From Enterovibrio qingdaonensis (GTDB lineage Bacteria; Pseudomonadota; Gammaproteobacteria; Enterobacterales; Vibrionaceae), in NCBI RefSeq assembly GCF_028683135.1, contig NZ_JAJUBB010000003.1:248001-312000 (forward strand): a stretch of DNA of 64,000 nt, in the 5' to 3' direction. Within the stretch, counting starts at the first letter, position 1. Every line of letters starts with the position of its first letter. Under the pieces are notes generated by a model. It searched no databases and was not told where the DNA came from. It worked only from the letters and a program-made list of their open reading frames with translations. The translations under genes were made by a program, and so were the position numbers. This document shows, in pieces, positions 1 to 8,235 of the stretch.

Positions 1-169
1 CAGCGAGTTAATGACAACGCCGTTTTGGACAAACGCAGGTTGGGGAACCACGCCACCTACCAACCTTCTTCTTATTTCAGGCCCATCCAAAACCGCAGAT
101 ATTCAACAGACTTTGGCTTATGGCGCACATGGTCCCAAACGTCTTATCGTATTTTTGGTGAAGGAGTAG
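1..169 (+). CDS. C-terminal end of a LutC/LldG-type (LUD domain) lactate utilisation protein, 5' truncated
   Basis: The window opens inside a reading frame (codons from base 2) that ends with TAG at 167-169. Its last 55 or so residues include the stretch [20 protein letters not shown], which closely matches the C-terminus of LUD-domain proteins of the LutC/YkgG/LldG family. In Shewanella the lldG gene lies in the same cluster as the FAD/FeS D-lactate dehydrogenase gene, which here begins only 4 bases downstream. LldG belongs to the LldEFG L-lactate dehydrogenase complex of the cytoplasmic membrane, so the two genes probably form the end of a lactate oxidation operon. Only the tail is visible, so the start and full length cannot be given. 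Confidence 0.75.
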   Translation, partial: SELMTTPFWTNAGWGTTPPTNLLLISGPSKTADIQQTLAYGAHGPKRLIVFLVKE

Positions 170-173
170 ACTG

Positions 174-3053
174 ATGGCAGGGATGCCAAGCAACGACATT
201 TATTTGGAACTGATTAACACACTGAGTGTTCAGATTCCGGCCTCTCGATTAATCAGTGACGATGCAAAACTCATGGCTTATGGCACTGACGCCAGTTTCT
301 ACCGGATGATTCCCAAGTTGATCGTTCAAGCCAATTCTTTGGAAGAAATGGTATTCATCATCCAGTCATGCTCACATAAAAACATCCCTTTTACGTTCCG
401 AGCAGCGGGTACTAGCTTGTCTGGTCAAGCAGTGTCCGACTCAGTTCTTATTACGCTGACGGACAACTGGCGAGACCACGAAATCATCAGCGATGGTCTT
501 AAAATTCGTCTCCAACCCGGCGTTATTGGTGCTGATGCCAACAAATACCTCTCCCCCTATCAACGTAAAATTGGACCGGATCCCGCATCAATTAACAGTT
601 GTAAAATCGGTGGTATAGCAGCGAACAACGCCAGTGGAATGTGTTGTGGAACGGCTCAGAACACGTACAAGACAGTCGACGCCATGACCTTAGTCCTTCA
701 CGATGGGACGATCCTCAATACCGCTGAACCCGAATCAGTCGCGCAATTTCGTGTTTCTCATGATTCCCTTTTGGCGGGAATATTTCAGCTCTGTAGTGAA
801 GTAAAAAACGATGCTGTTCTTTTCGAGAGAATTCAACATAAGTATCGCCTCAAAAACACCACTGGGTATGCACTAAATGCCTTAATTGATTTCGACGATC
901 CCATCGATGTTCTTACCCATTTAATGGTCGGATCTGAAGGTACGCTGGGGTTTATTGCAGAAATTACTTACAACACGGTCATTGAGCACCCGAATAAGTC
1001 TTCTGCACTTTTAGTGTTTAGTGACATTGAAAGCGCATCAAACGCCGTTTCTATCCTCGCAAACACGCCTGTTTCGGCAGTTGAAATGATGGACGGCCGC
1101 GCCTTGCGTTCGGTAGCGGAAAAAGCTGGCATGCCCGAGTTTATGCCCACATTGACTCTTGAGCATTGCGCATTGCTCGTTGAAAGCCGCGCTGCGAGTG
1201 AAGATGAGCTGTATCATCAATGTCGCACGATTATGGCGTCCATTTCTGCTTTTGATATCCCACACCAGGTAATGTTTACCTCTGACCCGTCAACGGTAAA
1301 CACACTTTGGAGTATCAGAAAAGGTATGTTCCCCGCTGTAGGCGCAGTTCGTGAAGCGGGCACCACTGTCATTATTGAAGATGTTGCCTTTCCAGTTGAT
1401 AGGCTTGCAGCCGGCGTTCGAGAGCTCCAAGCGTTGTTTGACGAATTTGCCTATCACGAAGCAATCATTTTCGGCCATGCGTTGGAAGGCAATCTCCACT
1501 TCGTGTTTACGCAAGGCTTTGACTCTCAGATAGAAGTAAAACGCTATGGCGCATTTATGGACGCTGTCGCACATCTCGTCGCTGTAAAATATCAAGGTTC
1601 TCTCAAGGCAGAACACGGAACGGGTCGAAACATGGCACCCTACGTCGAACTTGAATGGGGTTCCGATGCCTATAGGTTGATGCGTCAAATTAAAACCTTG
1701 TTTGACCCAAATGGCTTACTCAACCCCGGCGTTATTATTAACGACGATCCAGACGCCCATATCACCGACTTAAAACCCATGCCTAAAGCGGATGATATTA
1801 TTGATCGCTGCATTGAGTGCGGGTTCTGTGAAGCGGTGTGCCCTTCAAGAACCCTGTCGCTTTCTCCTCGTCAACGCATCGTGCTGTACCGTGAAATGCA
1901 GCGGCTTAAACACAACAATGAAAGTGACAAATACGCTGAGCTTGAAAAGACATTTAACTATTTAGGCGTAGACACTTGTGCTGCAACAGGACTGTGTGCA
2001 GACCGGTGCCCTGTTGGTATCAATACTGGCGATCTGATCAAGCAGGTTAGAACAGAGAAATACAAACGGTTTACGCCAATTGCCACATGGAGTGCAAACC
2101 ATTTTGGTGCAACAACAGCCCTAACGAGACTTGGACTAAAAACCAATGCAGCCATGCAAAAAACGCTTGGCGAAAAGGCCCTGAGTAAAACCGTGAATGG
2201 ACTTAGGAACCTCTCTAAAGGTAAGACACCGGAATGGCACCCTGACTTCCCTCAAGCAAATAAACACGTGCCAAAAACCGGAGAAAACAGAAAGCCCAAA
2301 CGTGTTGTTTATTATCCATCCTGTGCCAGCCGAAATATGGGTAACGAGGTGAACAGTGAAGACACTAAAACACTAACAGAAGTGACAATGTCACTGCTAG
2401 AGCGTGCGGGCTATCAGGTCATCATCCCTAAAAAACTTGAAGAACAATGCTGCGGTATGCCCTATGACAGTAAGGGTATGAAAAAACTTAGCAAAGAAAA
2501 AAGCTATCGTCTGGAGGCTACATTATGGCAAGCCAGCGAACTTGGAAAACTCCCCGTACTGATGGATACCAGTCCCTGCGTGAAAATAAGTAAAGAGCAG
2601 TTTACCTTTCCGCTAGGTATCTACGAACCTTCAGAGTTTGTCATTAAGTATCTGTGGAATGATCTCGATATTCAGCAAGTCGACGAAACAGTGATGTTGC
2701 ATATTACTTGCAGCACACGACGGATGGGTCTGGCTGATTCTTTACTTAACTTAACAAAGGCATGCGCAAAACGCGTCGTCGTACCTGAACATATCGACTG
2801 CTGTGGTTTTGCAGGTGACAAAGGCTTTTTCACGCCCGAGCTAAATGCAGCGGCTACCGCACCACTCAAACAGCAAATACCGCAGGACTGCACGAGAGGA
2901 TTTAGCAACAGTCGGACGTGCGAAATTGGCTTAACGCATCATAGTGGCATCCCCTATCGCTCTATCTTGTATTTACTCGACGAGGTCTCCATGGCTAAGC
3001 CTTCAAAAGCGACCCCAAATGCCAGAGATACAAACAAAGAAGTCGTCAGTTAA
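174..3053 (+). CDS. dld-II: FAD/FeS-containing D-lactate dehydrogenase, Dld-II type
   Basis: This 959-residue protein should oxidise D-lactate to pyruvate and pass electrons to the respiratory chain. An N-terminal FAD-binding domain (about residues 40-270, with the motif PDPASINSCKIGG) is followed by a FAD-linked oxidase C-terminal domain (about 275-535, with HALEGNLHF and KAEHGTGRN). Two ferredoxin-like cysteine motifs follow, CIECGFCEAVCP near 546 and CAATGLCADRCP near 602. Two CCG-type cysteine-rich segments lie near 758 (CCGMPYDSKG) and 876 (CCGFAGDKGF). This domain order and length match the Dld-II enzyme of Shewanella rather than E. coli Dld. The gene starts 4 bases after the LUD-domain gene, so co-transcription is likely, and a strong hairpin terminator follows. 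Confidence 0.9.
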   Translation: MAGMPSNDIYLELINTLSVQIPASRLISDDAKLMAYGTDASFYRMIPKLIVQANSLEEMVFIIQSCSHKNIPFTFRAAGTSLSGQAVSDSVLITLTDNWRDHEIISDGLKIRLQPGVIGADANKYLSPYQRKIGPDPASINSCKIGGIAANNASGMCCGTAQNTYKTVDAMTLVLHDGTILNTAEPESVAQFRVSHDSLLAGIFQLCSEVKNDAVLFERIQHKYRLKNTTGYALNALIDFDDPIDVLTHLMVGSEGTLGFIAEITYNTVIEHPNKSSALLVFSDIESASNAVSILANTPVSAVEMMDGRALRSVAEKAGMPEFMPTLTLEHCALLVESRAASEDELYHQCRTIMASISAFDIPHQVMFTSDPSTVNTLWSIRKGMFPAVGAVREAGTTVIIEDVAFPVDRLAAGVRELQALFDEFAYHEAIIFGHALEGNLHFVFTQGFDSQIEVKRYGAFMDAVAHLVAVKYQGSLKAEHGTGRNMAPYVELEWGSDAYRLMRQIKTLFDPNGLLNPGVIINDDPDAHITDLKPMPKADDIIDRCIECGFCEAVCPSRTLSLSPRQRIVLYREMQRLKHNNESDKYAELEKTFNYLGVDTCAATGLCADRCPVGINTGDLIKQVRTEKYKRFTPIATWSANHFGATTALTRLGLKTNAAMQKTLGEKALSKTVNGLRNLSKGKTPEWHPDFPQANKHVPKTGENRKPKRVVYYPSCASRNMGNEVNSEDTKTLTEVTMSLLERAGYQVIIPKKLEEQCCGMPYDSKGMKKLSKEKSYRLEATLWQASELGKLPVLMDTSPCVKISKEQFTFPLGIYEPSEFVIKYLWNDLDIQQVDETVMLHITCSTRRMGLADSLLNLTKACAKRVVVPEHIDCCGFAGDKGFFTPELNAAATAPLKQQIPQDCTRGFSNSRTCEIGLTHHSGIPYRSILYLLDEVSMAKPSKATPNARDTNKEVVS

Positions 3054-3059
3054 TCCACT

Positions 3060-3094
3060 GAAAGCAAAGGTTACAGCACCTTTGCTTTCTTTTT
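3060..3094 (+). terminator. Rho-independent terminator after dld-II
   Basis: An 11-bp stem (GAAAGCAAAGG pairing with CCTTTGCTTTC, 8-base loop) is followed by a run of T, seven bases after the dld-II stop. Confidence 0.85.
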
Positions 3095-3252
3095 GCTCTG
3101 CGTTTCACACCAGTAAAATGTGATATTGGTTCATATATCCACACAACATAATCAAGTTTACAGAACGCTGACATTTCCTCGTAAATCTCCAGACAATTCC
3201 CGTGCTACATTCCGCGCGCGTTTTTTGCACCCCATTTCTATAAGGCTTTTGA

Positions 3253-4383
3253 ATGAAACGTTACGCGCTTTTCCCATTTTTAACACTTGCTCTAACAGCG
3301 TGCGGCGGCGGCAGCGATAGCAGCACTACCTCACCAACTGCAGCGATGTCTGTAGAAGGTAAAATTGAACAAGTAACTGGTTCAAGCATTACTGTAAACA
3401 CGCAATCTTACGGCGTGGCTTCGCTTGCGTATCAAGGGCAGCAATTAACCCATGACATGCTGGCTCCCAATATGATGGTTGCGCTTAACACCAACACACG
3501 TATGAACAACAATGCAACCGTCGAACTGGATCCTACCTTTACGGGAAAAATCACTGATATTGACCGTCTTCAAGGCACATTTAAGGTTAGCGGCGTTGCG
3601 TTGAAATTCCTTAACTTGTCGCCAAAAATCCAAAACGGTGACTGGGTAATGGTGTCAGCACTACCTACTGCGAATATGGGCTATAAAGTGCTTTCGGTCG
3701 TTAATTTTGAATATGACGCAAATGGCATGGCAGAAGCTGAAGGTCGTGTTTCAAACATCAACCTTGAAAACAACACATTTAAGATCGGAAACTCGCTTAC
3801 CGTTCTCTTCGACGATAGACTCATTAATAATATTAAGAAACTTCGCAACGGAGCGTGGGCAGAAGTTCTTGGTAGCTACAATGAATTTACCGGTCAATTG
3901 GTGGCTGAAACCATCAAACTTAAAACATTCAACGTCATCCATGGCAGAGGTGAAATCGAAGGTGTTGTGACTTGGGTTGCAAATGACCTTAGTAGCTTTG
4001 AAGTGAACTACCGCGGACTATTCAACGTGCTGCCTTCTACTGAGTTTGAAGATGGTAACAAGTCGCAGCTGCGTCCAGGCGTCAATGTTGAAGTTGAATA
4101 CACAGGAAACAGCAAGCGCACCATCGCGAAAGAAGTCGAGTTTGAAGATGATTTTGATTTCGACTTTGACTGGGATGACTACGAGTTCGATATCGAAGGT
4201 TATGTCGGTGATGTTGATTACGACACCAAATCTTTCCAAATAAAAGGCAAAACAATCTTCACTGATGTTAATACAGAATACGAAGATAACCTCAGCCTAG
4301 ATGCTCTTATCGGGTCGACTATTGAAGCCGAGGGTATCATCATTGGTGACAAGCATGTCGCTCGAAAAATCTCAAAAGAGTGA
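3253..4383 (+). CDS. Secreted lipoprotein with DUF5666-like repeats and an acidic segment
   Basis: The 376-residue protein begins with a signal peptide ending in a lipobox (LTAC, Cys17) followed by GGGSDSS, so it should be a lipid-anchored envelope protein. The rest consists of repeated beta-rich units of about 60-70 residues, each with a core like VEGKIEQVTGSSITVN or EGVVTWVANDLSSFEVN, resembling DUF5666. A strongly acidic segment (about residues 296-325, containing DDFDFDFDWDDYEFD) precedes the last repeat and might bind cations, which is inference. The start at 3253 is chosen because it gives a complete signal peptide. No enzymatic motif is seen, and the gene stands alone between two terminators. 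Confidence 0.75.
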   Translation: MKRYALFPFLTLALTACGGGSDSSTTSPTAAMSVEGKIEQVTGSSITVNTQSYGVASLAYQGQQLTHDMLAPNMMVALNTNTRMNNNATVELDPTFTGKITDIDRLQGTFKVSGVALKFLNLSPKIQNGDWVMVSALPTANMGYKVLSVVNFEYDANGMAEAEGRVSNINLENNTFKIGNSLTVLFDDRLINNIKKLRNGAWAEVLGSYNEFTGQLVAETIKLKTFNVIHGRGEIEGVVTWVANDLSSFEVNYRGLFNVLPSTEFEDGNKSQLRPGVNVEVEYTGNSKRTIAKEVEFEDDFDFDFDWDDYEFDIEGYVGDVDYDTKSFQIKGKTIFTDVNTEYEDNLSLDALIGSTIEAEGIIIGDKHVARKISKE

Positions 4384-4440
4384 TAGGAACTAGCGGACTT
4401 TAATTCGAAACTCGAGTTTCCTTTATCCCATTTCCATACC

Positions 4441-4470
4441 AAAATGCCCAATAATCTATTGGGCATTTAT
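4441..4470. terminator. Bidirectional terminator between the lipoprotein and GST-like genes
   Basis: A perfect 12-bp stem (AAATGCCCAATA, 3-base loop, TATTGGGCATTT) has A-rich bases on the left and T on the right. It can end the plus-strand lipoprotein transcript and the minus-strand GST-like transcript. Confidence 0.75.
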
Positions 4471-4479
4471 CAATTCTGC

Positions 4480-5175
4480 TTAGTCTAAAGCCAGCATATC
4501 GCGGATTGAATTTTCAATTTGTCCACCGCAATATAACTTTCCATACATTCGCTCTTGCTCATCGACCAATGACGCAAGTGAAGGCTCCCTGCTGATCGTC
4601 TTGCAATGGGTATAAACGTTAGGAGCATATTTCTGAAGATCCGGTTCTAACTCGGGAAAGCAACGCACCATATTGCCAAATAGCGCATATACCGAAATGT
4701 CCGCGTAGCTCACTTGCTCTTTGCCTAAGTATCCACGAGCAAACATCTCATCAAATATCTTCATCCAACGTGGTAATCGCGCCATTCTGAATGATGTCCA
4801 ACTGTCACGGTCCCACATCATTTCGCCGTTGTAGCGGCAAAACTCCATCAGCACGTCATTACAATCCATAAGGATCTTCATGCACATTGCGGCCTCAAAT
4901 GGGTCCTTGGGGTTCAAACCTAAAAACTCGGAAACATACAATACTATGGCAGGCATTTGGCTTATTGAACGTCCGGTATTGAGCTCCACCAGCAATGGAG
5001 GCCCAGTAAAAGGCGTCATGCTTTGTTGTTCCGGTGGCATTGAAATCATTGCCCGAATTTCCGAATGATCAGTTTCCATCATTAATGGTTCGCTCTTGTA
5101 TGCAAACTGATAGCTAATGAAACTTCCTCGAAATGGCAAAGGCCAATAGTAGAGTTTAAATTTAGGCTGAGACAT
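4480..5175 (-). CDS. Glutathione S-transferase-like protein
   Basis: The protein of about 231 residues begins MSQPKFKLYYWPLPFRG, typical of the thioredoxin-fold N-terminal domain of glutathione S-transferases. It continues with a cis-Pro region (GPPLLVELNTGRSISQMPAI) in which SQMPAI resembles the usual QS-x-AI glutathione-binding stretch. The all-helical C-terminal half includes VSYADISVYALF, matching the conserved SYAD/TxAD segment. The start at 5175 rather than the in-frame ATG at 5202 is preferred because AGGGGAGAGGG lies just upstream. The substrate cannot be predicted. It is alone on the minus strand, ahead of the TRAP genes but separated from them by a terminator. Confidence 0.75.
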   Translation of the reverse strand: MSQPKFKLYYWPLPFRGSFISYQFAYKSEPLMMETDHSEIRAMISMPPEQQSMTPFTGPPLLVELNTGRSISQMPAIVLYVSEFLGLNPKDPFEAAMCMKILMDCNDVLMEFCRYNGEMMWDRDSWTSFRMARLPRWMKIFDEMFARGYLGKEQVSYADISVYALFGNMVRCFPELEPDLQKYAPNVYTHCKTISREPSLASLVDEQERMYGKLYCGGQIENSIRDMLALD

Positions 5176-5242
5176 TTCCCTCTCCCCTTTAGTAGAAACC
5201 ACTAGATACTAACCATAGACAGAAAACGACATTCGCACTGTA

Positions 5243-5270
5243 ATAAAAAAGGCCTTAACGGCCTTTATTA
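5243..5270 (-). terminator. Terminator after dctM
   Basis: On the minus strand a 7-bp stem (AAAGGCC, 5-base loop, GGCCTTT) is followed by TTTATTAC, 25 bases or so after the dctM stop. Confidence 0.8.
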
Positions 5271-5294
5271 ATACTGTTTCTGTGCCAACGAGGA

Positions 5295-6587
5295 CTATCC
5301 CTGATATCCCATGAACCTTGGCATTGACAAGATCAAGTCTGGGAACAGAATCATGATAAGGAGTGCGATTAAAAGCACCGCAATAAACGGGATAACCTGC
5401 TTGATAATACCCGCAAGAGGTATTTTGGTCGTTCCGTTGATCACGAACAAAAGGACTCCATAAGGTGGTGTGATTAACCCTATCATCAAGTTTACGATGG
5501 TAACGACCCCAAAATGGACAAGGTCAATTCCCAGCTCACGACAGGCTGGTACAAACAGCGGGACGATTACCAGAATCACGGTCGTTGCATCCAGCAAGAA
5601 GCCAAGGCCGAGATAAATCAGGTTAACAATCAACAAGAACTGTAATGGTGACAGGTCTGCTGCCGTGATCATTTCTGCAATCGCGGTCGGTACATTTTCC
5701 GTCGCCACAATGTAGTTGAAGATCAGTGCAGAACCGATAACCAAACCGACAGATGCTGACGAGTACGCACTTTCTTTCAATGCATGATAAAGCTGCTTAA
5801 AGCTAATTGAGCGATAAGCTACAGCAAGAATTAAGGCATACGCAGCTGCAACGGCTGCCGCTTCAGTTGGTGTAGTGATACCGCCATAAATACCAAATAG
5901 CAGGATTCCTGGCATCATCAGCGTTGGCAATGCACGGAAAGTGATGCGCGGAATATCCTTCATTGGGGTTTTAGGTTCTTTCGGGATATCCATCTTGGTT
6001 GCCATGTAGGCATTCAAACCCATCAGAACGACACCCATGAGTACACCCGGCACCAAGCCTGCAATGAAGAGATAACCGACCGACGTATCCGATACCAATG
6101 CGTAGATAACCATGGGTATTGAAGGCGGAATGATGGGACCAATGGTTGCCGATGCTGCTGTAATCGCTGCCGCATAAGACGGTGGATACCGACCATCTTT
6201 GGTCATCATATTGATGATAACGCGGCCCACACCAGCTGCATCAGCCACTGCTGAGCCCGACATACCGGAGAAGATCAGACTGGAAACGATGTTAACGTGC
6301 CCTAAACCGCCACGGAAGTGGCCGACCATTGCGACACAAAACTGGAGTAGTCTGTCTGTGATACTGCCTGCGTTCATAATGTTCGCCGCAGCAATGAAAA
6401 GAGGCACAGCCAGCAAAATAAAGCTGTTATAGAACCCCTGAATAATCTGCTCGCCTGCCAGTGCTAAATCTTGACCACTGACTGCCAAATAAACAATGGC
6501 ACCAATAATCATGGAGAAAGATACTGGTGTACCAAACGCCGCCAGCAACAGCACTGTTACCAAACATAGTGTTAATGCTAAACTCAT
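5295..6587 (-). CDS. dctM: TRAP transporter large permease subunit (DctM family)
   Basis: This 430-residue protein is the 12-or-more-helix transport subunit of a tripartite ATP-independent periplasmic system, which uses an ion gradient to import organic acids delivered by a binding protein. It is hydrophobic throughout and shows DctM signatures such as MSGSAVADAAGVG, ATIGPIIPPSIPMV and a C-terminal LITPPYGVLLFV. The ATG overlaps the dctQ stop by four bases (ATGA), indicating translational coupling. No binding-protein gene lies next to it; the only dctP in the window is at 23579-24583. Substrate is inferred from context as a cyclic or aromatic carboxylate, not shown. Confidence 0.93.
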   Translation of the reverse strand: MSLALTLCLVTVLLLAAFGTPVSFSMIIGAIVYLAVSGQDLALAGEQIIQGFYNSFILLAVPLFIAAANIMNAGSITDRLLQFCVAMVGHFRGGLGHVNIVSSLIFSGMSGSAVADAAGVGRVIINMMTKDGRYPPSYAAAITAASATIGPIIPPSIPMVIYALVSDTSVGYLFIAGLVPGVLMGVVLMGLNAYMATKMDIPKEPKTPMKDIPRITFRALPTLMMPGILLFGIYGGITTPTEAAAVAAAYALILAVAYRSISFKQLYHALKESAYSSASVGLVIGSALIFNYIVATENVPTAIAEMITAADLSPLQFLLIVNLIYLGLGFLLDATTVILVIVPLFVPACRELGIDLVHFGVVTIVNLMIGLITPPYGVLLFVINGTTKIPLAGIIKQVIPFIAVLLIALLIMILFPDLILSMPRFMGYQG

Positions 6588-7087
6588 TCTTCCACCTGCT
6601 CATCCTTGTCTTCTTGCACTTTGTAATTCGGATTCAGAAACTGAATCAGTGCAAGACTGTAGCGGAGAATAATCGCGCCAAGGAAAATCCCGTAAATACT
6701 GAATACATAATCGAGGCGCCATTTCAAAATCGCGCTTTTCTTGATTTTGTAGAACGTGATGTAGTCCCACGTCGGCAAAAAGCTAATACCAAAACCGATG
6801 ATGATGCCCAATGCTGACAAGATCAGAAATATACGTTGTACCTTCCCAGGCACACTTAAAAAGAGAAGATCAAAGCGAATATGATCTTTATGGCGCAGAC
6901 AAAACGCGCCAGCCCAGAAAATCACCCACAACCAAAGCGTCAGAAGCACTTCTGACGACCAACCGATAGGATCATTCAAGACATAGCGGGAAAAGATTTG
7001 CGCGCAAAAGAGAAGGAACATTACGGCCAACATGGTGACTGCAACGCCGTCTGCTATTCGCTGTAACCAGTGCAGAATCGTTTTCAC
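6584..7087 (-). CDS. dctQ: TRAP transporter small permease subunit (DctQ family)
   Basis: The protein of about 167 residues has four predicted membrane helices and the DctQ-type pattern FSRYVLNDPIGWSSEVLLTL followed by LWVIFWAGAFCLRHKDHIRF. It partners the large permease encoded by the overlapping downstream gene. A GTG start at 7087 is preferred over the ATG at 7144 because GGAG lies 7 bases before the GTG and the extra 19 residues of the longer form look nothing like the family N-terminus. The charged tail KVQEDKDEQVEE is cytoplasmic in other members. Together with dctM it forms a two-gene operon transcribed away from the GntR-led operon. Confidence 0.88.
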   Translation of the reverse strand: MKTILHWLQRIADGVAVTMLAVMFLLFCAQIFSRYVLNDPIGWSSEVLLTLWLWVIFWAGAFCLRHKDHIRFDLLFLSVPGKVQRIFLILSALGIIIGFGISFLPTWDYITFYKIKKSAILKWRLDYVFSIYGIFLGAIILRYSLALIQFLNPNYKVQEDKDEQVEE

Positions 7088-7144
7088 AACGTGACTCCAT
7101 AGTTGTTGTGCACGCAGGCATTCAAATGAATGCTGTCCAAGCAT

Positions 7145-7541
7145 GGTGCCGAAAACGCGGGAACTCCCCTAACGCTTCCCTTTCTTTTTCCGTGATAGCA
7201 GTCTTCCCTGCCACAGAGTCCTTCCATACATCACTCCTTTTTGTCAGAGACTTACTGCCCCTTTGCTGTTAGACGAAATTGTTAGGCGAAATCTCGCTGA
7301 GTTCGCGCTTGTTGACCTGTAACTAGCCTAGACGAACTGATTGATCGATTGTTACTCGAATGTGTCTCATTTGTTAAAACGTCACCTATTTTTCAAATAA
7401 GGGGATATTTTTAGATTTATAGCCCATTCACAGAAACGAGACAGATGCGGGCAAATTTAGGGAGTAAAACTGAAAAAGGTGCCGTGATTTACACGACGCG
7501 GATTTCTCTCTTCACGCTCAGTTTCTTTGAGGCATGGATAA
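7145..7541. promoter_or_regulatory. Divergent control region between dctQM and the gntR operon, with direct repeats
   Basis: This gene-free stretch must hold promoters for both divergent operons. It contains a tandem 13-bp direct repeat TGTTAGACGAAAT/TGTTAGGCGAAAT at 7267-7292, and a third copy of its core TAGACGAA at 7329-7336. These are candidate operator half-sites, possibly for the adjacent GntR-type regulator; that assignment is inference. AT-rich sequence at 7370-7440 fits promoter DNA, but no single promoter is clear. Confidence 0.45.
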
Positions 7542-8192
7542 ATGACGCTGTACGAAACACTTCGCACGGATCTGTTAAAAGGTGAGTTTGAGCCGGGGAG
7601 CCGGCTCAGAATGGAATCGCTCAAAGAACGCTATGGCAGTGGCGTGAACCTTTTACGCGAAAGCCTAACGAGGCTTTCTTCTGAAGGATTGGTGAACGCA
7701 GAAGGCCAGAAGGGCTTCCACGTCGCGAGTTTTTCTATTCAGAAAATGGAAGAACTCACTCGCCTTCGCATCCTTCTCGAAATGGATGGTGCTCGCGCTT
7801 CTTTTGAAAACGGCGATATGGAATGGGAAAGCAACCTCGTCGCCGCACACCACAAACTCGAGCATGTTGAGAGCAAAATGCGCGAGAACGTTGATGAATA
7901 TTTCATGATGTGGCACCGATGTGATTACGAATTTCATGCTGCATTGATTGGGGCCTGCCAGTCAGAGCTGCATATGCACTATCACCGACAAGTCTATGAT
8001 CAGTTCCGCCAGTTTGTCGTGATGGAACTACGTACCGAAGGTTTTCGCGGCAAATACGTTGTCGATGAACACCATAGCGTTCTGGAAGCTGCGTTAAACC
8101 GTGACCTCCCAGCGTGTAACAACGCACTCGAGGCCCACCTTGGTGGATTCTTGAAGCGGATGAGAGAAAACAGCACCCAAAAACGGCAGTAA
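7542..8192 (+). CDS. GntR family transcriptional regulator, FadR/FCD subfamily
   Basis: The 216-residue protein has an N-terminal winged helix-turn-helix (residues 1-65: GEFEPGSRLRMESLKERY, LLRESLTRLSSEGLV) and an all-helical FCD ligand-binding domain after residue 70. In that domain, Asp and His residues in the stretch HRCDYEFHAAL and the later DEHHSVLEAAL fit the usual metal-binding positions. Such regulators normally repress catabolic operons and are released by an organic acid. It is the first gene of the operon with the oxidoreductase, AroQ and QuiC1 and is divergent from dctQM, so it probably controls both in response to quinate, shikimate or a pathway intermediate. The start follows a weak GAGG site. 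Confidence 0.9.
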   Translation: MTLYETLRTDLLKGEFEPGSRLRMESLKERYGSGVNLLRESLTRLSSEGLVNAEGQKGFHVASFSIQKMEELTRLRILLEMDGARASFENGDMEWESNLVAAHHKLEHVESKMRENVDEYFMMWHRCDYEFHAALIGACQSELHMHYHRQVYDQFRQFVVMELRTEGFRGKYVVDEHHSVLEAALNRDLPACNNALEAHLGGFLKRMRENSTQKRQ

Positions 8193-8235
8193 AAAATCTG
8201 CCGAACCATAACCATAACAAGGAAGTCTGCAGTAA

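Noticed and set aside
1290-1688. 132-codon minus-strand frame inside dld-II
   Set aside because: It lies entirely within a strongly supported gene on the other strand and has no family resemblance.
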